Shown piece after piece: positions 41,788 through 51,744 of a stretch of 64,000 nt of DNA. Source of the stretch: SG8-40 sp963792855. Lineage in GTDB: Bacteria; Pseudomonadota; Gammaproteobacteria; Burkholderiales; Eutrophovitaceae. The stretch lies in the NCBI GenBank assembly GCA_963792855.1, contig CAWBXZ010000018.1, forward strand, positions 248,001 through 312,000. The letters are read 5' to 3'. A program made the translations under genes and the position numbers. The first letter of the stretch is position 1, and each line of letters begins with the position of its first letter. A model generated the notes under the pieces. The model had not been told where the DNA came from, did no database searches, and saw only the letters and a list, made by a program, of their open reading frames with translations.

Positions 41788-43061
41788 ATCGCTATCGACG
41801 CCAGTTCGTCCGCGCGTTATCGGCAAGCGCTCTGCTGGCGGCGGCTGCCGGTTGTGTCAGCGCAAGACCGTCGTCGGGAACTGCGGGCCGGGTCGTGGTG
41901 ATAGGTGGGGGATTTGGCGGCGCGACGGCAGCCCGGTACTTGCGCATGTGGTCGCCGGACATTGCGGTCACCCTGATCGAGCCCGGCACCCGGTTCGTAT
42001 CCTGCCCCTTGTCCAATCGCGTGCTGGCAGGGACCTGGCAGCTTGCGGACCTGACCAGTGATTACAAAGGCCTGGAACGCCGCGGCGTTCGCCTGGTTCA
42101 CCAGCCGGCCATCGATGTCGATCCGGTCCGGCAGGTAGTCATACTGAGTGACGGGCAACAGCTCGAATATGACCGTTTGGTGGTTTCGCCCGGCGTCGAA
42201 CTGGTTTACGAAGACATTCCCGGTTTGCGCGATCCGGCTACCCGGGAAATCATTCCGCATGCCTGGAAGGCGGGCCCGCAGACGGCGCTGCTGCGCAGGC
42301 AACTTGAGAACATGGATGATGGCGGTGTCTGCGCCATTACCGTCCCGCGTTCACCGTATCGTTGTCCGCCGGGCCCTTACGAACGCGCCTGCCAGATCGC
42401 GCATTATTTTCGCGACCACAAGCCCCGCTCCAAAGTGCTGGTGCTCGACGCCAATGAGGCTATCCAGTCAAAACAAGCGTTGTTTCTCACGGCATGGGAG
42501 CAGCGATATCCCGGCATCGTCGAATACCGCGCAAACAATGCACTGGTCGACGTCGATGTCGCAACTCGTACGGCGATACTGGATTTCGACGACGTGAAGG
42601 CCGACGTTCTCAATGTCGTGCCGCCGCAACGCGCCGGCCGGATAGCCCATGATGCAGGGTTGATTACCGCCAACGGCAAGTGGTGCGAGGTGGATTTCCT
42701 CAGCTATGAGTCGGTTGCGGTGCCGAATGTCCATGTGCTGGGAGACGCCGTCATGGCTGCTCCGCGCATGCCCAAATCGGGGCACATGGCAAACCAGCAC
42801 GGCAAGGTGTGCGCGGCTGCGATTATCGAGTTGCTACACGGAAACCAGCCCGAACAATCACCTCTGATCACCAACACCTGCTACAGTTTTGTCAGTGACA
42901 GAGACGTCATTCACGTGGCTTCCGTGCACGAATATGACCGCGAGCTGCGCACCATGGTACCGATCGAGGGGGCCGGCGGGCTGTCTGAGGTTGCCAACGA
43001 GGCGGAAGGGTCGATTGCCGAAGCCTGGGGTGCAAACATCTGGAACGACGTGCTCGGTTGA
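41784..43061 (+). CDS. fccB: Flavocytochrome c sulfide dehydrogenase flavoprotein subunit (FccB/SoxF)
   Basis: 425-residue FAD protein oxidising sulfide to sulfur/polysulfide in the periplasm. It has a Tat-like motif RRQFVR followed by AAAAGC, which resembles a lipobox, so a Tat-exported lipoprotein is possible. FAD binding is VVVIGGGFGGATAARYL. The redox Cys pair of the family is present: Cys194 (YRCPPGPYERAC) and Cys366 (NTCYS), equivalent to Cys161 and Cys337 of the Allochromatium protein. The cytochrome gene overlaps its start by 4 nt (ATGA). Confidence 0.9.
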   Translation: MNRYRRQFVRALSASALLAAAAGCVSARPSSGTAGRVVVIGGGFGGATAARYLRMWSPDIAVTLIEPGTRFVSCPLSNRVLAGTWQLADLTSDYKGLERRGVRLVHQPAIDVDPVRQVVILSDGQQLEYDRLVVSPGVELVYEDIPGLRDPATREIIPHAWKAGPQTALLRRQLENMDDGGVCAITVPRSPYRCPPGPYERACQIAHYFRDHKPRSKVLVLDANEAIQSKQALFLTAWEQRYPGIVEYRANNALVDVDVATRTAILDFDDVKADVLNVVPPQRAGRIAHDAGLITANGKWCEVDFLSYESVAVPNVHVLGDAVMAAPRMPKSGHMANQHGKVCAAAIIELLHGNQPEQSPLITNTCYSFVSDRDVIHVASVHEYDRELRTMVPIEGAGGLSEVANEAEGSIAEAWGANIWNDVLG

Positions 43062-43132
43062 TGTTCCGGATAGCCGGTTCGCGGTACCGCGCAGGGCGTT
43101 CGCTGCGATGCGTGCAGTCGTGCCCTGCGTCG

Positions 43133-43504
43133 CTATCGTTGCCGTTGCGGTGGCAGTAGCACCAGTGTGACGATCAGTGCAACAGCGAAAACGAGATAGG
43201 CGGCGGTGAACACCCACGGGGGCAAGTCGTAATAGATCAACCGTCCCGTCCAGTAAGCGATGAAGCCGGTGCGCGGTTGCGCGCCTCGTAATCGGTCTTC
43301 CCAGATCGTCAGGGGGCACAGTTTGCCGACCAGCGCCTGTGCCGCAACGAACAGCATTACGCCGAGGTGTGTGTAGCGAAACAGCGGGGCGCGCACACCC
43401 GGCCAGTGGCGCCATGCGCCGACCCAGATGTAGCCGGCGCCGGCAACGACAAAAACGACAATCAGTGCATGGATCAGCAGTAGCGCATCGGCCAGGCCAT
43501 GCAT
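43133..43504 (-). CDS. DUF2784 membrane protein
   Basis: 123 residues with three or four TM segments (about 5-30, 45-63 and 96-118, with a weaker one near 80) and the family segments FRYTHLGVMLFVAAQ, CPLTIWEDRLR and FIAYWTGRLIYYDLP. Function is unknown. It is convergent with fccB and its start lies 12 bp after the sulfurtransferase stop on the same strand, so it is probably co-transcribed with it. Confidence 0.85.
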   Translation of the reverse strand: MHGLADALLLIHALIVVFVVAGAGYIWVGAWRHWPGVRAPLFRYTHLGVMLFVAAQALVGKLCPLTIWEDRLRGAQPRTGFIAYWTGRLIYYDLPPWVFTAAYLVFAVALIVTLVLLPPQRQR

Positions 43505-43516
43505 TGCGTCAATCGA

Positions 43517-44359
43517 TCAATCCGTTGCGACAGGCCGCGCCGGGTCCGCGACCCATTCACTCCATGAGCCGGGATATAACCGCGAGCCACCCATTCCGGC
43601 CAGTTCCATTGCCAACAGATTATGGCAGGCCGAGACACCGGAACCACATTGATGGACGACGTTTTTCACCGGTGTATCGCCGATGAGTGCCTGAAACTCG
43701 CGTCTTAGCTCCCCGGCAGGTCGAAAACGCCCGCTCTCGTCCACATTTGTCTTGAAGAACCTGTTCACCGCGCCGGGGATGTGACCGCCGACGGGGTCAA
43801 TCGTTTCGTTTTGGCCATGAAAGCGATCATTACTGCGGGCATCGATTACCTTCAGGGTTCCCGAGGGCAGATCGGCGACGATGCTCGCTGAATCGACATT
43901 GACATCTCGCAGCCGGGGAGAAAATGTTGCCGGCGCTGCGGCGGGTACTTCCTGTGTGGTCGGACCGCCGAAAGCGAGCCATGCACCCCAACCGCCGTCG
44001 AGCACGGCCACGGCGTCATGCCCGAGCCATCTCAGCATCCACCACAGGCGTGAAGAGTAGACGCCCGCGGCGTTGTCGTAGCCGATCACCTGTACACCGC
44101 TGGTAACACCCTTGCTGCCCAGCCATGCGGCAAACGCGTCGGGCATTGGCAAAGGGTGTCTGCCGTTGTGGCCTGTGGGTCGGGAGGACAGATCGTTGTC
44201 AACCGAGGCGAAATGCGCGTTCGGTAGATGAGACTGCGCATAGGCTTTGGCGCCGAACTCCGGATTGGTCAGTTCATGGCGGCAATCGAAAATAACGAAT
44301 CGTGGATTGTCGAGATTTGCGGCGAGTTCGTCTGCCTGAATCAGCGTCGTCAGTGCCAT
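43517..44359 (-). CDS. sseA: 3-mercaptopyruvate sulfurtransferase (SseA-like)
   Basis: 280 residues, two rhodanese domains. The active-site loop is CGSGVSAC, the CGSGV form of mercaptopyruvate sulfurtransferases. The first domain carries YDNAAGVYSSRLWWMLRWLGH. The start is the ATG at 44357-44359 (MALTTLIQ); the frame extends upstream without homology. Transfers sulfane sulfur from 3-mercaptopyruvate or thiosulfate to a thiol or cyanide. Its place by the FccAB genes suggests handling of persulfide sulfur. Confidence 0.9.
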   Translation of the reverse strand: MALTTLIQADELAANLDNPRFVIFDCRHELTNPEFGAKAYAQSHLPNAHFASVDNDLSSRPTGHNGRHPLPMPDAFAAWLGSKGVTSGVQVIGYDNAAGVYSSRLWWMLRWLGHDAVAVLDGGWGAWLAFGGPTTQEVPAAAPATFSPRLRDVNVDSASIVADLPSGTLKVIDARSNDRFHGQNETIDPVGGHIPGAVNRFFKTNVDESGRFRPAGELRREFQALIGDTPVKNVVHQCGSGVSACHNLLAMELAGMGGSRLYPGSWSEWVADPARPVATD

Positions 44360-44602
44360 CGGGTTCTCTCTGAAAGCTTTGTGCGAGGAAACCGCGATGT
44401 TAGCGGCATGGGATGCAGTCCGGCAAATAACCTGTTCGACAGGTTCCCATTTGCCGCGCACGGGCCGGTTCCTTCAGATCGGCTTGTCTACGTGGTTTGC
44501 GCCCATGAACGGCGTGCATTGCTCTGAGGCGCGCAATAGGATATTTTAGGCTGTTTGCTGCCGATTGAACTTCCTCCGGAGTCCACTGGACCCGAGTCTA
44601 TT

Positions 44603-44842
44603 GTGCCGAAAGCCAAAGCCGAAAAAGAACTGACGTTCGAAGATGCGCTCTCGGAGCTGGAGTCCATTGTTGAAAGCATGGAGGGTGGCCAGCTACCGTT
44701 GGAAAAATCACTCTCGGCATACAAACGCGGTGCTGAACTGCTGCAGTTTTGTCAGCGCCAGCTGCAGGATGCCCAACAGCAGGTGAAAATCCTCGAGTCT
44801 GAAACGCTGCGGAAATTTGCTGGTGACGACGGCGATCAGTAG
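44603..44842 (+). CDS. xseB: Exodeoxyribonuclease VII small subunit
   Basis: 79 residues from GTG 44603, the usual size of XseB. The conserved core is FEDALSELESIVESMEGGQL followed by PLEKSLSAYKRGAELLQFCQ. It forms the multi-copy stalk of exonuclease VII with XseA, which is not in the window. An upstream TTG (44555) would add 16 Pro/Glu-rich residues and cannot be excluded. xseB-ispA-dxs is a conserved order. Confidence 0.9.
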   Translation: MPKAKAEKELTFEDALSELESIVESMEGGQLPLEKSLSAYKRGAELLQFCQRQLQDAQQQVKILESETLRKFAGDDGDQ

Positions 44843-45725
44843 TCGTTTCCAGCACTGGATGCTCGAGCAGCAGGGCAGGGTCGAAAGAGTGCTCAACACC
44901 ATGCTGCCTTCGGCCGATCATGCGCCCGCGCGCTTGCATTCGGCCATGCGCTATGCGGTCCTCGGCGGTGGCAAGCGTGTCAGGCCACTGCTGGCTTACG
45001 CCGCCGGAGAACTCGTGTCGGCCGACCCGAAGCGGGTCGATGTGGTTGCCGGCGCAGTGGAGTTGATCCACGCCTATTCGCTGGTGCACGACGACATGCC
45101 GTGTATGGATGACGACCGTCTGCGACGCGGCCGGCCAACGGTGCATGTCGAATTTGACGAGGCAACCGCTTTGCTGGTCGGTGATGCGCTTCAAAGCCTT
45201 GCTTTTCAGGCGCTTTCCGAAAGCGAGTTGGCCAATGATGCCGGGCAGCAACTGAAGATGGTCGCCATCATGGCGCGCGCCGCCGGTTCCCGTGGTATGG
45301 CAGGGGGGCAGGCGATCGACCTCGAAAGTGTTGGAATCCAGTTGTCCGAACCGGAGCTTGAGTTCATGCATGTGCACAAGACCGGCGCGCTGATTCGTGC
45401 GAGCGTCCAGCTCGGTGTACTGTGTGGAAATCCGCGCGCCACGGATGTCGACGCGCTCGACCGGTTTGCCAAGGTCGCCGGCCTGGGCTTTCAGGTGGTG
45501 GATGATTTGCTCGATGCCCAGTCGAGCACGGCAACGCTCGGAAAGACTGCAGGCAAGGATGCCGGCGATAACAAGCCGACTTATGTCAGTGTCCTCGGGC
45601 TGGAGCGCGCACGTGAGCTGGCGAATGAACTGCATCAGGAGGCGCTCGGGGTACTCGGGCAGCTGCCGGATCGCGGGGCGCGGCTTGGCGACATAGCCGA
45701 TTTCATTTTCCGAAGGGATTTTTGA
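44823..45725 (+). CDS. ispA: Farnesyl diphosphate synthase
   Basis: 300-residue short-chain prenyl transferase joining isopentenyl diphosphate to allylic substrates up to C15. The first Asp-rich motif [10 protein letters not shown] and the second DDLLD are present, with [10 protein letters not shown] at the start of the active site and [10 protein letters not shown] near the end. GTG 44823 overlaps the xseB end by 20 bp; a TTG at 44817 is the alternative. dxs follows. Confidence 0.93.
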   Translation: MTTAISSRFQHWMLEQQGRVERVLNTMLPSADHAPARLHSAMRYAVLGGGKRVRPLLAYAAGELVSADPKRVDVVAGAVELIHAYSLVHDDMPCMDDDRLRRGRPTVHVEFDEATALLVGDALQSLAFQALSESELANDAGQQLKMVAIMARAAGSRGMAGGQAIDLESVGIQLSEPELEFMHVHKTGALIRASVQLGVLCGNPRATDVDALDRFAKVAGLGFQVVDDLLDAQSSTATLGKTAGKDAGDNKPTYVSVLGLERARELANELHQEALGVLGQLPDRGARLGDIADFIFRRDF

Positions 45726-45754
45726 CGACGGGCAGGCTTGCCGGGCGCTTTGCA

Positions 45755-47596
45755 ATGTACGAACTACTGAAAACGATCGATCGTCCTTCGGACTTGCGCA
45801 AACTCGAGCGCAAGCAATTGCCGCAGCTGGCAGCGGAACTGCGCGAGTACCTGATTGACTCCGTTTCAAGAACGGGCGGTCACCTGTCCTCGAATCTGGG
45901 CACTGTCGAACTGACCATTGGCCTGCATTATGTGTTTGACACCCCGCATGACAGGCTGGTTTGGGACGTCGGCCATCAGACTTATTCCCACAAGATATTG
46001 ACAGGCCGCCGGGAGCGGATGGATACGCTGCGCCAGTATCAGGGGCTTGCCGGATTTCCGCGCCGCGAGGAAAGCGAATTTGACACCTTTGGCACCGCAC
46101 ATTCGAGCACCTCGATCAGCGCAGCGCTGGGCATGGCTGTCGCCGCGCGGGCACTTGGTGAAGACAGGCGAGCAGTAGCAATCATCGGTGATGGCGCCAT
46201 GACGGCCGGAATGGCTTTCGAGGCGCTCAACAATGCCGGCGCCATGGACGCAAATCTGCTGGTTATTCTCAATGACAACGACATGTCGATTTCCGAAAAT
46301 GTCGGAGCGCTCAACAATTACCTGGCGCGACTGCTGTCCGGGCGGTTCTATTCGGCGGCCCGCAGGGCGAGCGAGAAGGTTCTTGGAAAAGTGCCTCCGG
46401 TACTGGAACTGGCCCGGCGTGCGGAGGAGCACATGAAGGGCATGGTCATGCCCGGAACATTGTTCGAGGAGTTCGGGTTCAACTATATCGGGCCGATCGA
46501 CGGACACGACCTTGACGTGCTGGTGGCAACGCTGGCGAATTTGCGCAAACTCGATGGGCCGCAGTTCCTGCATGTGGTAACGCGTAAGGGAAAGGGATAT
46601 CGGCCCGCGGAAGACGATGCGATTCTGTATCACGGTGTCGGCAAGTTTGAACCTGCCGACGGAATCGTACCCAAGCCAGCGGGCAAGCCTGCCTACACCA
46701 ATGTTTTTGGCGACTGGCTGTGCGATATGGCAGCTCGCGAGGAGCGGCTGATGGCGATTACGCCGGCCATGCGTGAAGGATCGGGGATGGTGCGGTTCTC
46801 CCAGGAATATGCCGATCGTTACTTTGACGTCGGGATCGCCGAACAGCATGCGCTGACGTTTGCCGCCGGTTTGGCCGTCGAAGGCATGAAGCCGGTAGTG
46901 GCCATCTATTCGACGTTTCTGCAGCGCGCCTATGACCAACTGATTCACGATATCTGCCTGCAGAATCTCGATGTGACATTTGCCATCGACCGCAGCGGCC
47001 TGGTAGGGGCGGATGGCCCGACGCATCACGGCAGTTTTGACCTGTCCTACCTGCGCTGCCTGCCCAATATGATTGTCATGGCACCGGCTGACGAGAACGA
47101 GTGCCGGCAGATGCTGTTCACGGCGTTCGAGACGCCGGCACCGGCAGCGGTGCGGTATCCGCGCGGCGCCGGCCCCGGAGTCGCCATCGAGCGGGAAATG
47201 ACCGGCGTGGCAGTGGGGCAGGGAGAAGTACGGCGCGAGGGCAAGCGCGTCGCGATTCTCGCGTTCGGAGCGCCACTGGCGGCAGCCCTGGAAGTCGCGG
47301 AAGAGCTGGATGCCACGGTTGCGAACATGCGCTTCGTGAAGCCTCTTGACGAGGGTCTGGTGCGCGCGCTTTCACAGGCGCACGAATACCTCGTCACGGT
47401 GGAAGAGAACGTCGTCAGCGGCGGTGCCGGCAGCGCGGTGCTCGAGGCGCTGGAGCGCATGGGGTTGCAATCACGGGTGCTGCAACTGGGGCTGCCGGAT
47501 CGCTTCGTCGATCATGGGGATCCGGCGAGCCTGATGGCCGAATGCGGGCTGGACGCGGCAGGCATTGGCCGGTCCATCCGCAAATATATTAGCTGA
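45755..47596 (+). CDS. dxs: 1-deoxy-D-xylulose-5-phosphate synthase
   Basis: 613-residue thiamine-diphosphate enzyme making DXP from pyruvate and glyceraldehyde 3-phosphate, the first MEP pathway step. Motifs: [20 protein letters not shown], the ThDP motif [28 protein letters not shown], and [17 protein letters not shown] with the catalytic Glu. The start is the ATG at 45755 (MYELLKTID), the canonical N terminus; a TTG at 45722 overlaps ispA. IspH, the last enzyme of the pathway, is encoded at 62453-63382. Confidence 0.96.
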   Translation: MYELLKTIDRPSDLRKLERKQLPQLAAELREYLIDSVSRTGGHLSSNLGTVELTIGLHYVFDTPHDRLVWDVGHQTYSHKILTGRRERMDTLRQYQGLAGFPRREESEFDTFGTAHSSTSISAALGMAVAARALGEDRRAVAIIGDGAMTAGMAFEALNNAGAMDANLLVILNDNDMSISENVGALNNYLARLLSGRFYSAARRASEKVLGKVPPVLELARRAEEHMKGMVMPGTLFEEFGFNYIGPIDGHDLDVLVATLANLRKLDGPQFLHVVTRKGKGYRPAEDDAILYHGVGKFEPADGIVPKPAGKPAYTNVFGDWLCDMAAREERLMAITPAMREGSGMVRFSQEYADRYFDVGIAEQHALTFAAGLAVEGMKPVVAIYSTFLQRAYDQLIHDICLQNLDVTFAIDRSGLVGADGPTHHGSFDLSYLRCLPNMIVMAPADENECRQMLFTAFETPAPAAVRYPRGAGPGVAIEREMTGVAVGQGEVRREGKRVAILAFGAPLAAALEVAEELDATVANMRFVKPLDEGLVRALSQAHEYLVTVEENVVSGGAGSAVLEALERMGLQSRVLQLGLPDRFVDHGDPASLMAECGLDAAGIGRSIRKYIS

Positions 47597-47600
47597 GTAG

Positions 47601-47629
47601 TTTACTCGGGTATTGGGCGGGACTATAAT
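47601..47629 (+). promoter_or_regulatory. Promoter of folE2
   Basis: TTTACT (47601-47606) and a perfect TATAAT (47624-47629) with a 17-bp spacer, giving a leader of about 25 nt before the folE2 ATG. Confidence 0.75.
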
Positions 47630-47661
47630 TTGGATTGTTTCTTCACTAGCCCCAGCCCAGC

Positions 47662-48477
47662 ATGAATTCGCCCGAGAACGTGGTTATCCCGGATGTCCAG
47701 AGTACTGCAGATACGCGCCGTCTGGCCATCGACAAGGTCGGAATAAAGGCGATTCGTCATCCGGTAAGAGTCGCCGACAAGGACAGCGGCGTCCAGCACA
47801 CCATCGCGACCTTCAACATGTACGTCGGCCTGCCGCACAATTTCAAGGGCACGCATATGTCGCGATTCGTGGAAATACTCAATGCCCACGAGCGCGAGAT
47901 TTCAGTCGAGTCCTTCGAATCGATGCTGCGCGAGATGGTCGAGCGGCTGGAGGCCGAATCAGGCCACATTGAAATGGTCTTTCCCTACTTCATCGACAAG
48001 GCAGCCCCTGTTTCGGGCGTCAGAAGTCTGATGGATTACGAGGTCACGTTCACCGGCGAGATCAACGAGGGGCGCTATTCACTGGTGATGAAGGTGGTGA
48101 TTCCCGTGACCAGCCTGTGCCCGTGCTCCAAGGGCATTTCGGACTACGGGGCGCACAATCAGCGTTCGCATGTCACCATCAGCGCGCGTACCAATACCCA
48201 TGTCTGGATCGAGGACCTGGTGCGAGTTGCCGAGGAGCAGGCCTCGTGTGAACTTTATGGCCTGCTCAAGCGCCCGGACGAGAAGTACGTGACCGAGCGC
48301 GCTTACGACAATCCCAAATTCGTCGAAGACATCGTCCGTGACATCGCGACTGTTCTCAATGCCGATACCCGCATAGATTCGTATGTGGTCGAGTCGGAGA
48401 ATTTCGAGTCGATCCACAATCATTCGGCTTACGCCCTGATCGAGAAGGACAAACGGCAGGGCAAGAAAGGGCGCTGA
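47662..48477 (+). CDS. folE2: GTP cyclohydrolase FolE2 (type IB)
   Basis: 271-residue enzyme turning GTP into dihydroneopterin triphosphate, the first step of folate synthesis. The family Cys lies in [29 protein letters not shown] and [19 protein letters not shown] are typical. In other bacteria FolE2 replaces zinc-dependent FolE under zinc limitation; no Zur-type site is obvious here. A GC hairpin (48498-48515) without T run follows, between it and the convergent retropepsin gene. Confidence 0.95.
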   Translation: MNSPENVVIPDVQSTADTRRLAIDKVGIKAIRHPVRVADKDSGVQHTIATFNMYVGLPHNFKGTHMSRFVEILNAHEREISVESFESMLREMVERLEAESGHIEMVFPYFIDKAAPVSGVRSLMDYEVTFTGEINEGRYSLVMKVVIPVTSLCPCSKGISDYGAHNQRSHVTISARTNTHVWIEDLVRVAEEQASCELYGLLKRPDEKYVTERAYDNPKFVEDIVRDIATVLNADTRIDSYVVESENFESIHNHSAYALIEKDKRQGKKGR

Positions 48478-48550
48478 GGGCTGCCAGCGTTTCTGACGGG
48501 GCGTGGGTACGCCCCATGGCTTCATCGGCCGATGGCCGGGAATGCCAGCT

Positions 48551-49205
48551 TCAGTGGCGTTTGCTCAGCGTCAGCATGTCGCCCTCCCGGCGCATATCCA
48601 GCCTTCCCAGAAAGCTCATTCCGAGCAGAACCACCGGAAGGTTGATACTTTCGTGAACGAGCCCTTCGATGTTGTAAAGGACAATGTCCCCGACCTGAAC
48701 TTTGTTCAGGCGCACGCGATACGCCAGCGCAACACCGTTGGCCGTGTTCGCGTAGACCTTGTCGCCGGCCAGGTAATCCAACCCGGCGCGCTTCGCGTCG
48801 TTCGGCCCCATTGACACCATGGACGCGCCGCTGTCGACCATCAGCCGGACGCTTGCGCCGTTTATGTTGCCGGTCGTTACAAAGTGCCCCTGAACGTTCG
48901 ACACCAGAGTGACGCTGGGCCGTTCGCTTGCGACGGGCGGCGCGTATGGCTGCTCCCCCAGGCGCAACTCCAGGCGCTCACCGTCGACTTCGACAACGGC
49001 GCTCTGGCCGTCGACCGAGATCAGCTTGACGCCGGCGCGGCCAATCTGTCCGACCCGCATCATGCGCGGCTGGCCGTCGCCTATCATCAGGATCGCCGTG
49101 TTCTCCGCTACCCCGACGAGCCGGACATCGGTGGCCGCGAGCCGTCAATGTGCAGCAGGACAAGACCGTAGCGAACGCGAGGGCAGATGGGGCCGGAAAT
49201 TTCAT
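48551..49205 (-). pseudogene. Periplasmic retropepsin-like aspartic protease, frameshifted
   Basis: TIGR02281-type clan AA protease. From about 49138 down to the stop the frame encodes AATDVRLVGVAENTAILMIG, then RVGQ...GVKLISVDG and the active site VRLMVDSGASMVSMG, a near-complete mature protein. The signal peptide (MKFPAPSALAFATVL...CCTLTA) begins at the ATG 49203-49205 but in another frame. The mature frame has an in-frame stop (TGA) just before AATDV. One extra base near 49137-49143 explains it. Whether this is a true mutation, a sequencing error or recoding cannot be told. The internal ATG at 49087 would give a signal-less 178-residue protein. It starts 23 bp after yajQ. Confidence 0.75.
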
Positions 49206-49228
49206 TCGGTTTCGTTTCCGGGTGCCGG

Positions 49229-49717
49229 TCAGTCCCGGAAGTTGCTGAATTGCAGCGGATAATCTTTCACTTCCGAGCGCACCAGCGCCATTGCCTCCTG
49301 GAGGCTGTCCTTCTTCGCACCCGAAACCCGCACCGAGTCCCCCTGAATGGAACCCTGGAGTTTCAGCTTGCTGTCCTTGATGAGTTTGACGATGCGCTTG
49401 GCGAGGTCCTTGTCAACGCCGGAGCGGGCCGTAATGACTTGCTTGACCTTGTCGCCGCTGATTTTCTCGACCTGACCGCGTGACAGGCTGCGCACGTCAA
49501 CATTGCGCTTGGCCATTTTTGCTATCAGCACGTCATAGACCTGACCGAGTTTGAAATCATCGTCAGCGAATACTGTCAGCGCATTGCCCTCCGCGATTTC
49601 AATACGCGCATCCGAGCCCTTGAAGTCGAACCGGTTGCCGACTTCCCGGTTCGCCTGGTCGACGGCATTGCGCAACTCGACATGGTCAACTTCCGAAACG
49701 ATGTCGAAACTGGGCAT
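49229..49717 (-). CDS. yajQ: YajQ-family nucleotide-binding protein
   Basis: 162-residue UPF0234/YajQ protein. The family start [20 protein letters not shown] and the [16 protein letters not shown] and [17 protein letters not shown] segments are clear. Homologues bind cyclic di-GMP or nucleotides and act as transcription co-regulators in Xanthomonas. Cytoplasmic. Probably heads an operon with the retropepsin gene. Confidence 0.93.
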   Translation of the reverse strand: MPSFDIVSEVDHVELRNAVDQANREVGNRFDFKGSDARIEIAEGNALTVFADDDFKLGQVYDVLIAKMAKRNVDVRSLSRGQVEKISGDKVKQVITARSGVDKDLAKRIVKLIKDSKLKLQGSIQGDSVRVSGAKKDSLQEAMALVRSEVKDYPLQFSNFRD

Positions 49718-49807
49718 GGCTCATTCCTCCTCAGGGTTCACAACAGCGTGATGGGGACAATTTCAAGACCGCCAGACTTCTCATGACACGCGTAACCGTC
49801 CAGTGAC

Positions 49808-50380
49808 CTAGCGAAGCCGCAGCGTGTAGGTCTGCGCTGGCAAACCGGTCCCATCATCGAATTCGGCCGCGGCCTCGATCGACCTTCGAGCCACTTTCCC
49901 GGCTGACAGGCCTCTGCGGTCGTAGTCCGCCCACAGCGCGCCGAGGGCGTAATCGCTGCCGCTGCCATAGGCATAAAAGCGTGAGAATTCCTGCACCGTT
50001 CGATGCCCGGACACACCGAAGATGCCGTGCGGATTGGCGATCAGAACGTCCATCCGGCTCGACTCAAGCGCGTCCTCTTTATCCTCTTCCGGCATCAGGA
50101 AGTACTTCTCCTTGAGCGCCCCGTGCAAACGGCTCCACGTGCGGAAAATTTCCATCGGATTCGACAGGGCGATGTCGTTGCCCTGTTCAACAAAATACTC
50201 TTTCAGGATGAGTTTGAACGTCGCATTGCCAGTCACGGCAATGTAGTTATCTGCGATCTTGATGATCTTTTCGCTATTGGCGATGTACTTGGCGCTTTCC
50301 TTGCCCGAGCCCCACTTCGTGAGCGTATCTGCAGAGATCGCAGCGACCCCGCCTTTCCTGACTACGGCAATCGTTGTCAT
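49808..50380 (-). CDS. Proteasome-like Ntn hydrolase, HslV-related, BPH type
   Basis: 190 residues of the proteasome/HslV fold. After Met removal the N-terminal Thr1 (TTIAVVRKGGVAAISADT) is the nucleophile. Asp17 sits exactly as in HslV (SAD), and a Lys in SEKIIKI matches Lys33 with a four-residue insertion. FYAYGSGSDYALGAL corresponds to the HslV IGSG-PYA helix start. It is not HslV itself: no HslU ATPase is near, and the middle part (EYFVEQ...MPEEDKEDALESS) is different. It fits the betaproteobacterial proteasome homologue (BPH), a self-compartmentalising peptidase without known ATPase. It lies 124 bp after argG on the same strand. Confidence 0.82.
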   Translation of the reverse strand: MTTIAVVRKGGVAAISADTLTKWGSGKESAKYIANSEKIIKIADNYIAVTGNATFKLILKEYFVEQGNDIALSNPMEIFRTWSRLHGALKEKYFLMPEEDKEDALESSRMDVLIANPHGIFGVSGHRTVQEFSRFYAYGSGSDYALGALWADYDRRGLSAGKVARRSIEAAAEFDDGTGLPAQTYTLRLR

Positions 50381-50504
50381 CGTTTGCGCGACCCAGAATT
50401 TCCGCTATTTCGGAAAACCAGCATTTAACACTCCAAAGTTGCCTTGCGGGCGTGGCCGGTCGCTGAATGTAGCGCCGGCCCCGATCACCCGCCGGACGCT
50501 GCGA

Positions 50505-51722
50505 CTAGCGCCGTTGCCGCTTGGCGCCGATGCGAAGGCGTAACGCATTGAGCCGGATAAAGCCCTCTGCGTCGGCCTGATTGTAGGCGCCGCGGTCATC
50601 TTCGAAACTGGCGACACGCGTATCGAACAGGGTATTGCTTTTCGACTCGCGACCAACGACTTGCGCGCTTCCCTTGTAGAGCTTGACGCGCACCTTGCCG
50701 TTGACCGGTTCTTGCGATTCGTCGATCAGGCTCTGAAGCAAGGTTCGCTCCGGGCTGAACCAGTAACCGTTGTAGATCATCCGCGCGTAGCGCGGCATCA
50801 GATCGTCTTTCAGCGCGACGACTTCGCGGTCAAGCGTAATTGACTCGATCGCCCGGTGGGCCTTGAGCATGATGGTGCCGCCAGGCGTTTCATAACAACC
50901 GCGAGACTTCATCCCCACATAGCGGTTCTCGACGATGTCGAGTCGGCCGATGCCGTGACGGCCGCCGAGCCGGTTGAACGTGGCAAGAACCTTGGCTGGA
51001 CTCAGCTTCTTGCCGTCGATGGCGACGATGTCTCCGCGCCGGTATTCAAGTTCGACGGTTTGCGGCCGATCGGGTGCCTTCTGCGGCGACACGGTCATGC
51101 GCCACATTGACTCCTCCGGTTCAAACGCCGGATCCTCCAGCACGCCCCCTTCATAGGATATGTGCAGCAGATTGGCGTCCATCGAGTACGGAGCAGCCCC
51201 CTTTTTTTTCTTGTACTCCACCGGAATGCCGTGTTTGTCGGCATACGCGAGAAGTTTCTCGCGAGAAAGCAGGTCCCACTCGCGCCACGGTGCAATCACC
51301 TTGACGTCCGGCATCAGGGCATACGCGCCCAGTTCGAACCGGACCTGATCGTTGCCCTTGCCGGTGGCGCCATGGGAAATGGCATCGGCGCCGGTTTCGC
51401 GGGCAATTTCGACCAGGCGCTTGGCGATGAGCGGCCGCGCGATGGATGTGCCGAGAAGATACTCACCCTCGTACACGGTATTCGCGCGAAACATGGGAAA
51501 CACGAAGTCGCGCACGAATTCCTCGCGAAGGTCTTCGATGAAGATCTGCTTCACGCCTGCCATCTTCGCTTTGCGCCGCGCCGGCGAGACTTCCTCGCCC
51601 TGGCCGATGTCCGCGGTAAACGTCACCACTTCGCAGTCGTAGGTGTCCTGCAGCCATTTAAGGATGACGGATGTATCCAGGCCGCCCGAGTAGGCGAGGA
51701 CAACTTTCTTTATCTTCTTCAT
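50505..51722 (-). CDS. argG: Argininosuccinate synthase
   Basis: 405-residue enzyme joining citrulline and aspartate with ATP. The PP-loop [16 protein letters not shown], the [17 protein letters not shown] motif and [14 protein letters not shown] are present. Together with argF and argD it gives ornithine-to-argininosuccinate steps; argH is not in the window. Confidence 0.97.
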   Translation of the reverse strand: MKKIKKVVLAYSGGLDTSVILKWLQDTYDCEVVTFTADIGQGEEVSPARRKAKMAGVKQIFIEDLREEFVRDFVFPMFRANTVYEGEYLLGTSIARPLIAKRLVEIARETGADAISHGATGKGNDQVRFELGAYALMPDVKVIAPWREWDLLSREKLLAYADKHGIPVEYKKKKGAAPYSMDANLLHISYEGGVLEDPAFEPEESMWRMTVSPQKAPDRPQTVELEYRRGDIVAIDGKKLSPAKVLATFNRLGGRHGIGRLDIVENRYVGMKSRGCYETPGGTIMLKAHRAIESITLDREVVALKDDLMPRYARMIYNGYWFSPERTLLQSLIDESQEPVNGKVRVKLYKGSAQVVGRESKSNTLFDTRVASFEDDRGAYNQADAEGFIRLNALRLRIGAKRQRR

Positions 51723-51744
51723 GTCGACTCGTATTTCCGGTTGT

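Noticed and set aside
43091..43128. GCAGGGC/GCCCTGC inverted repeat between fccB and the DUF2784 gene
   Set aside because: The loop is over 20 bases and no T run follows; likely chance in GC-rich DNA.
44598..46100. 500-codon minus-strand frame opposite xseB, ispA and dxs
   Set aside because: Antisense shadow; the plus-strand genes have all catalytic motifs.
45866..47029. 387-codon minus-strand frame inside dxs
   Set aside because: Antisense shadow of a full-length enzyme.
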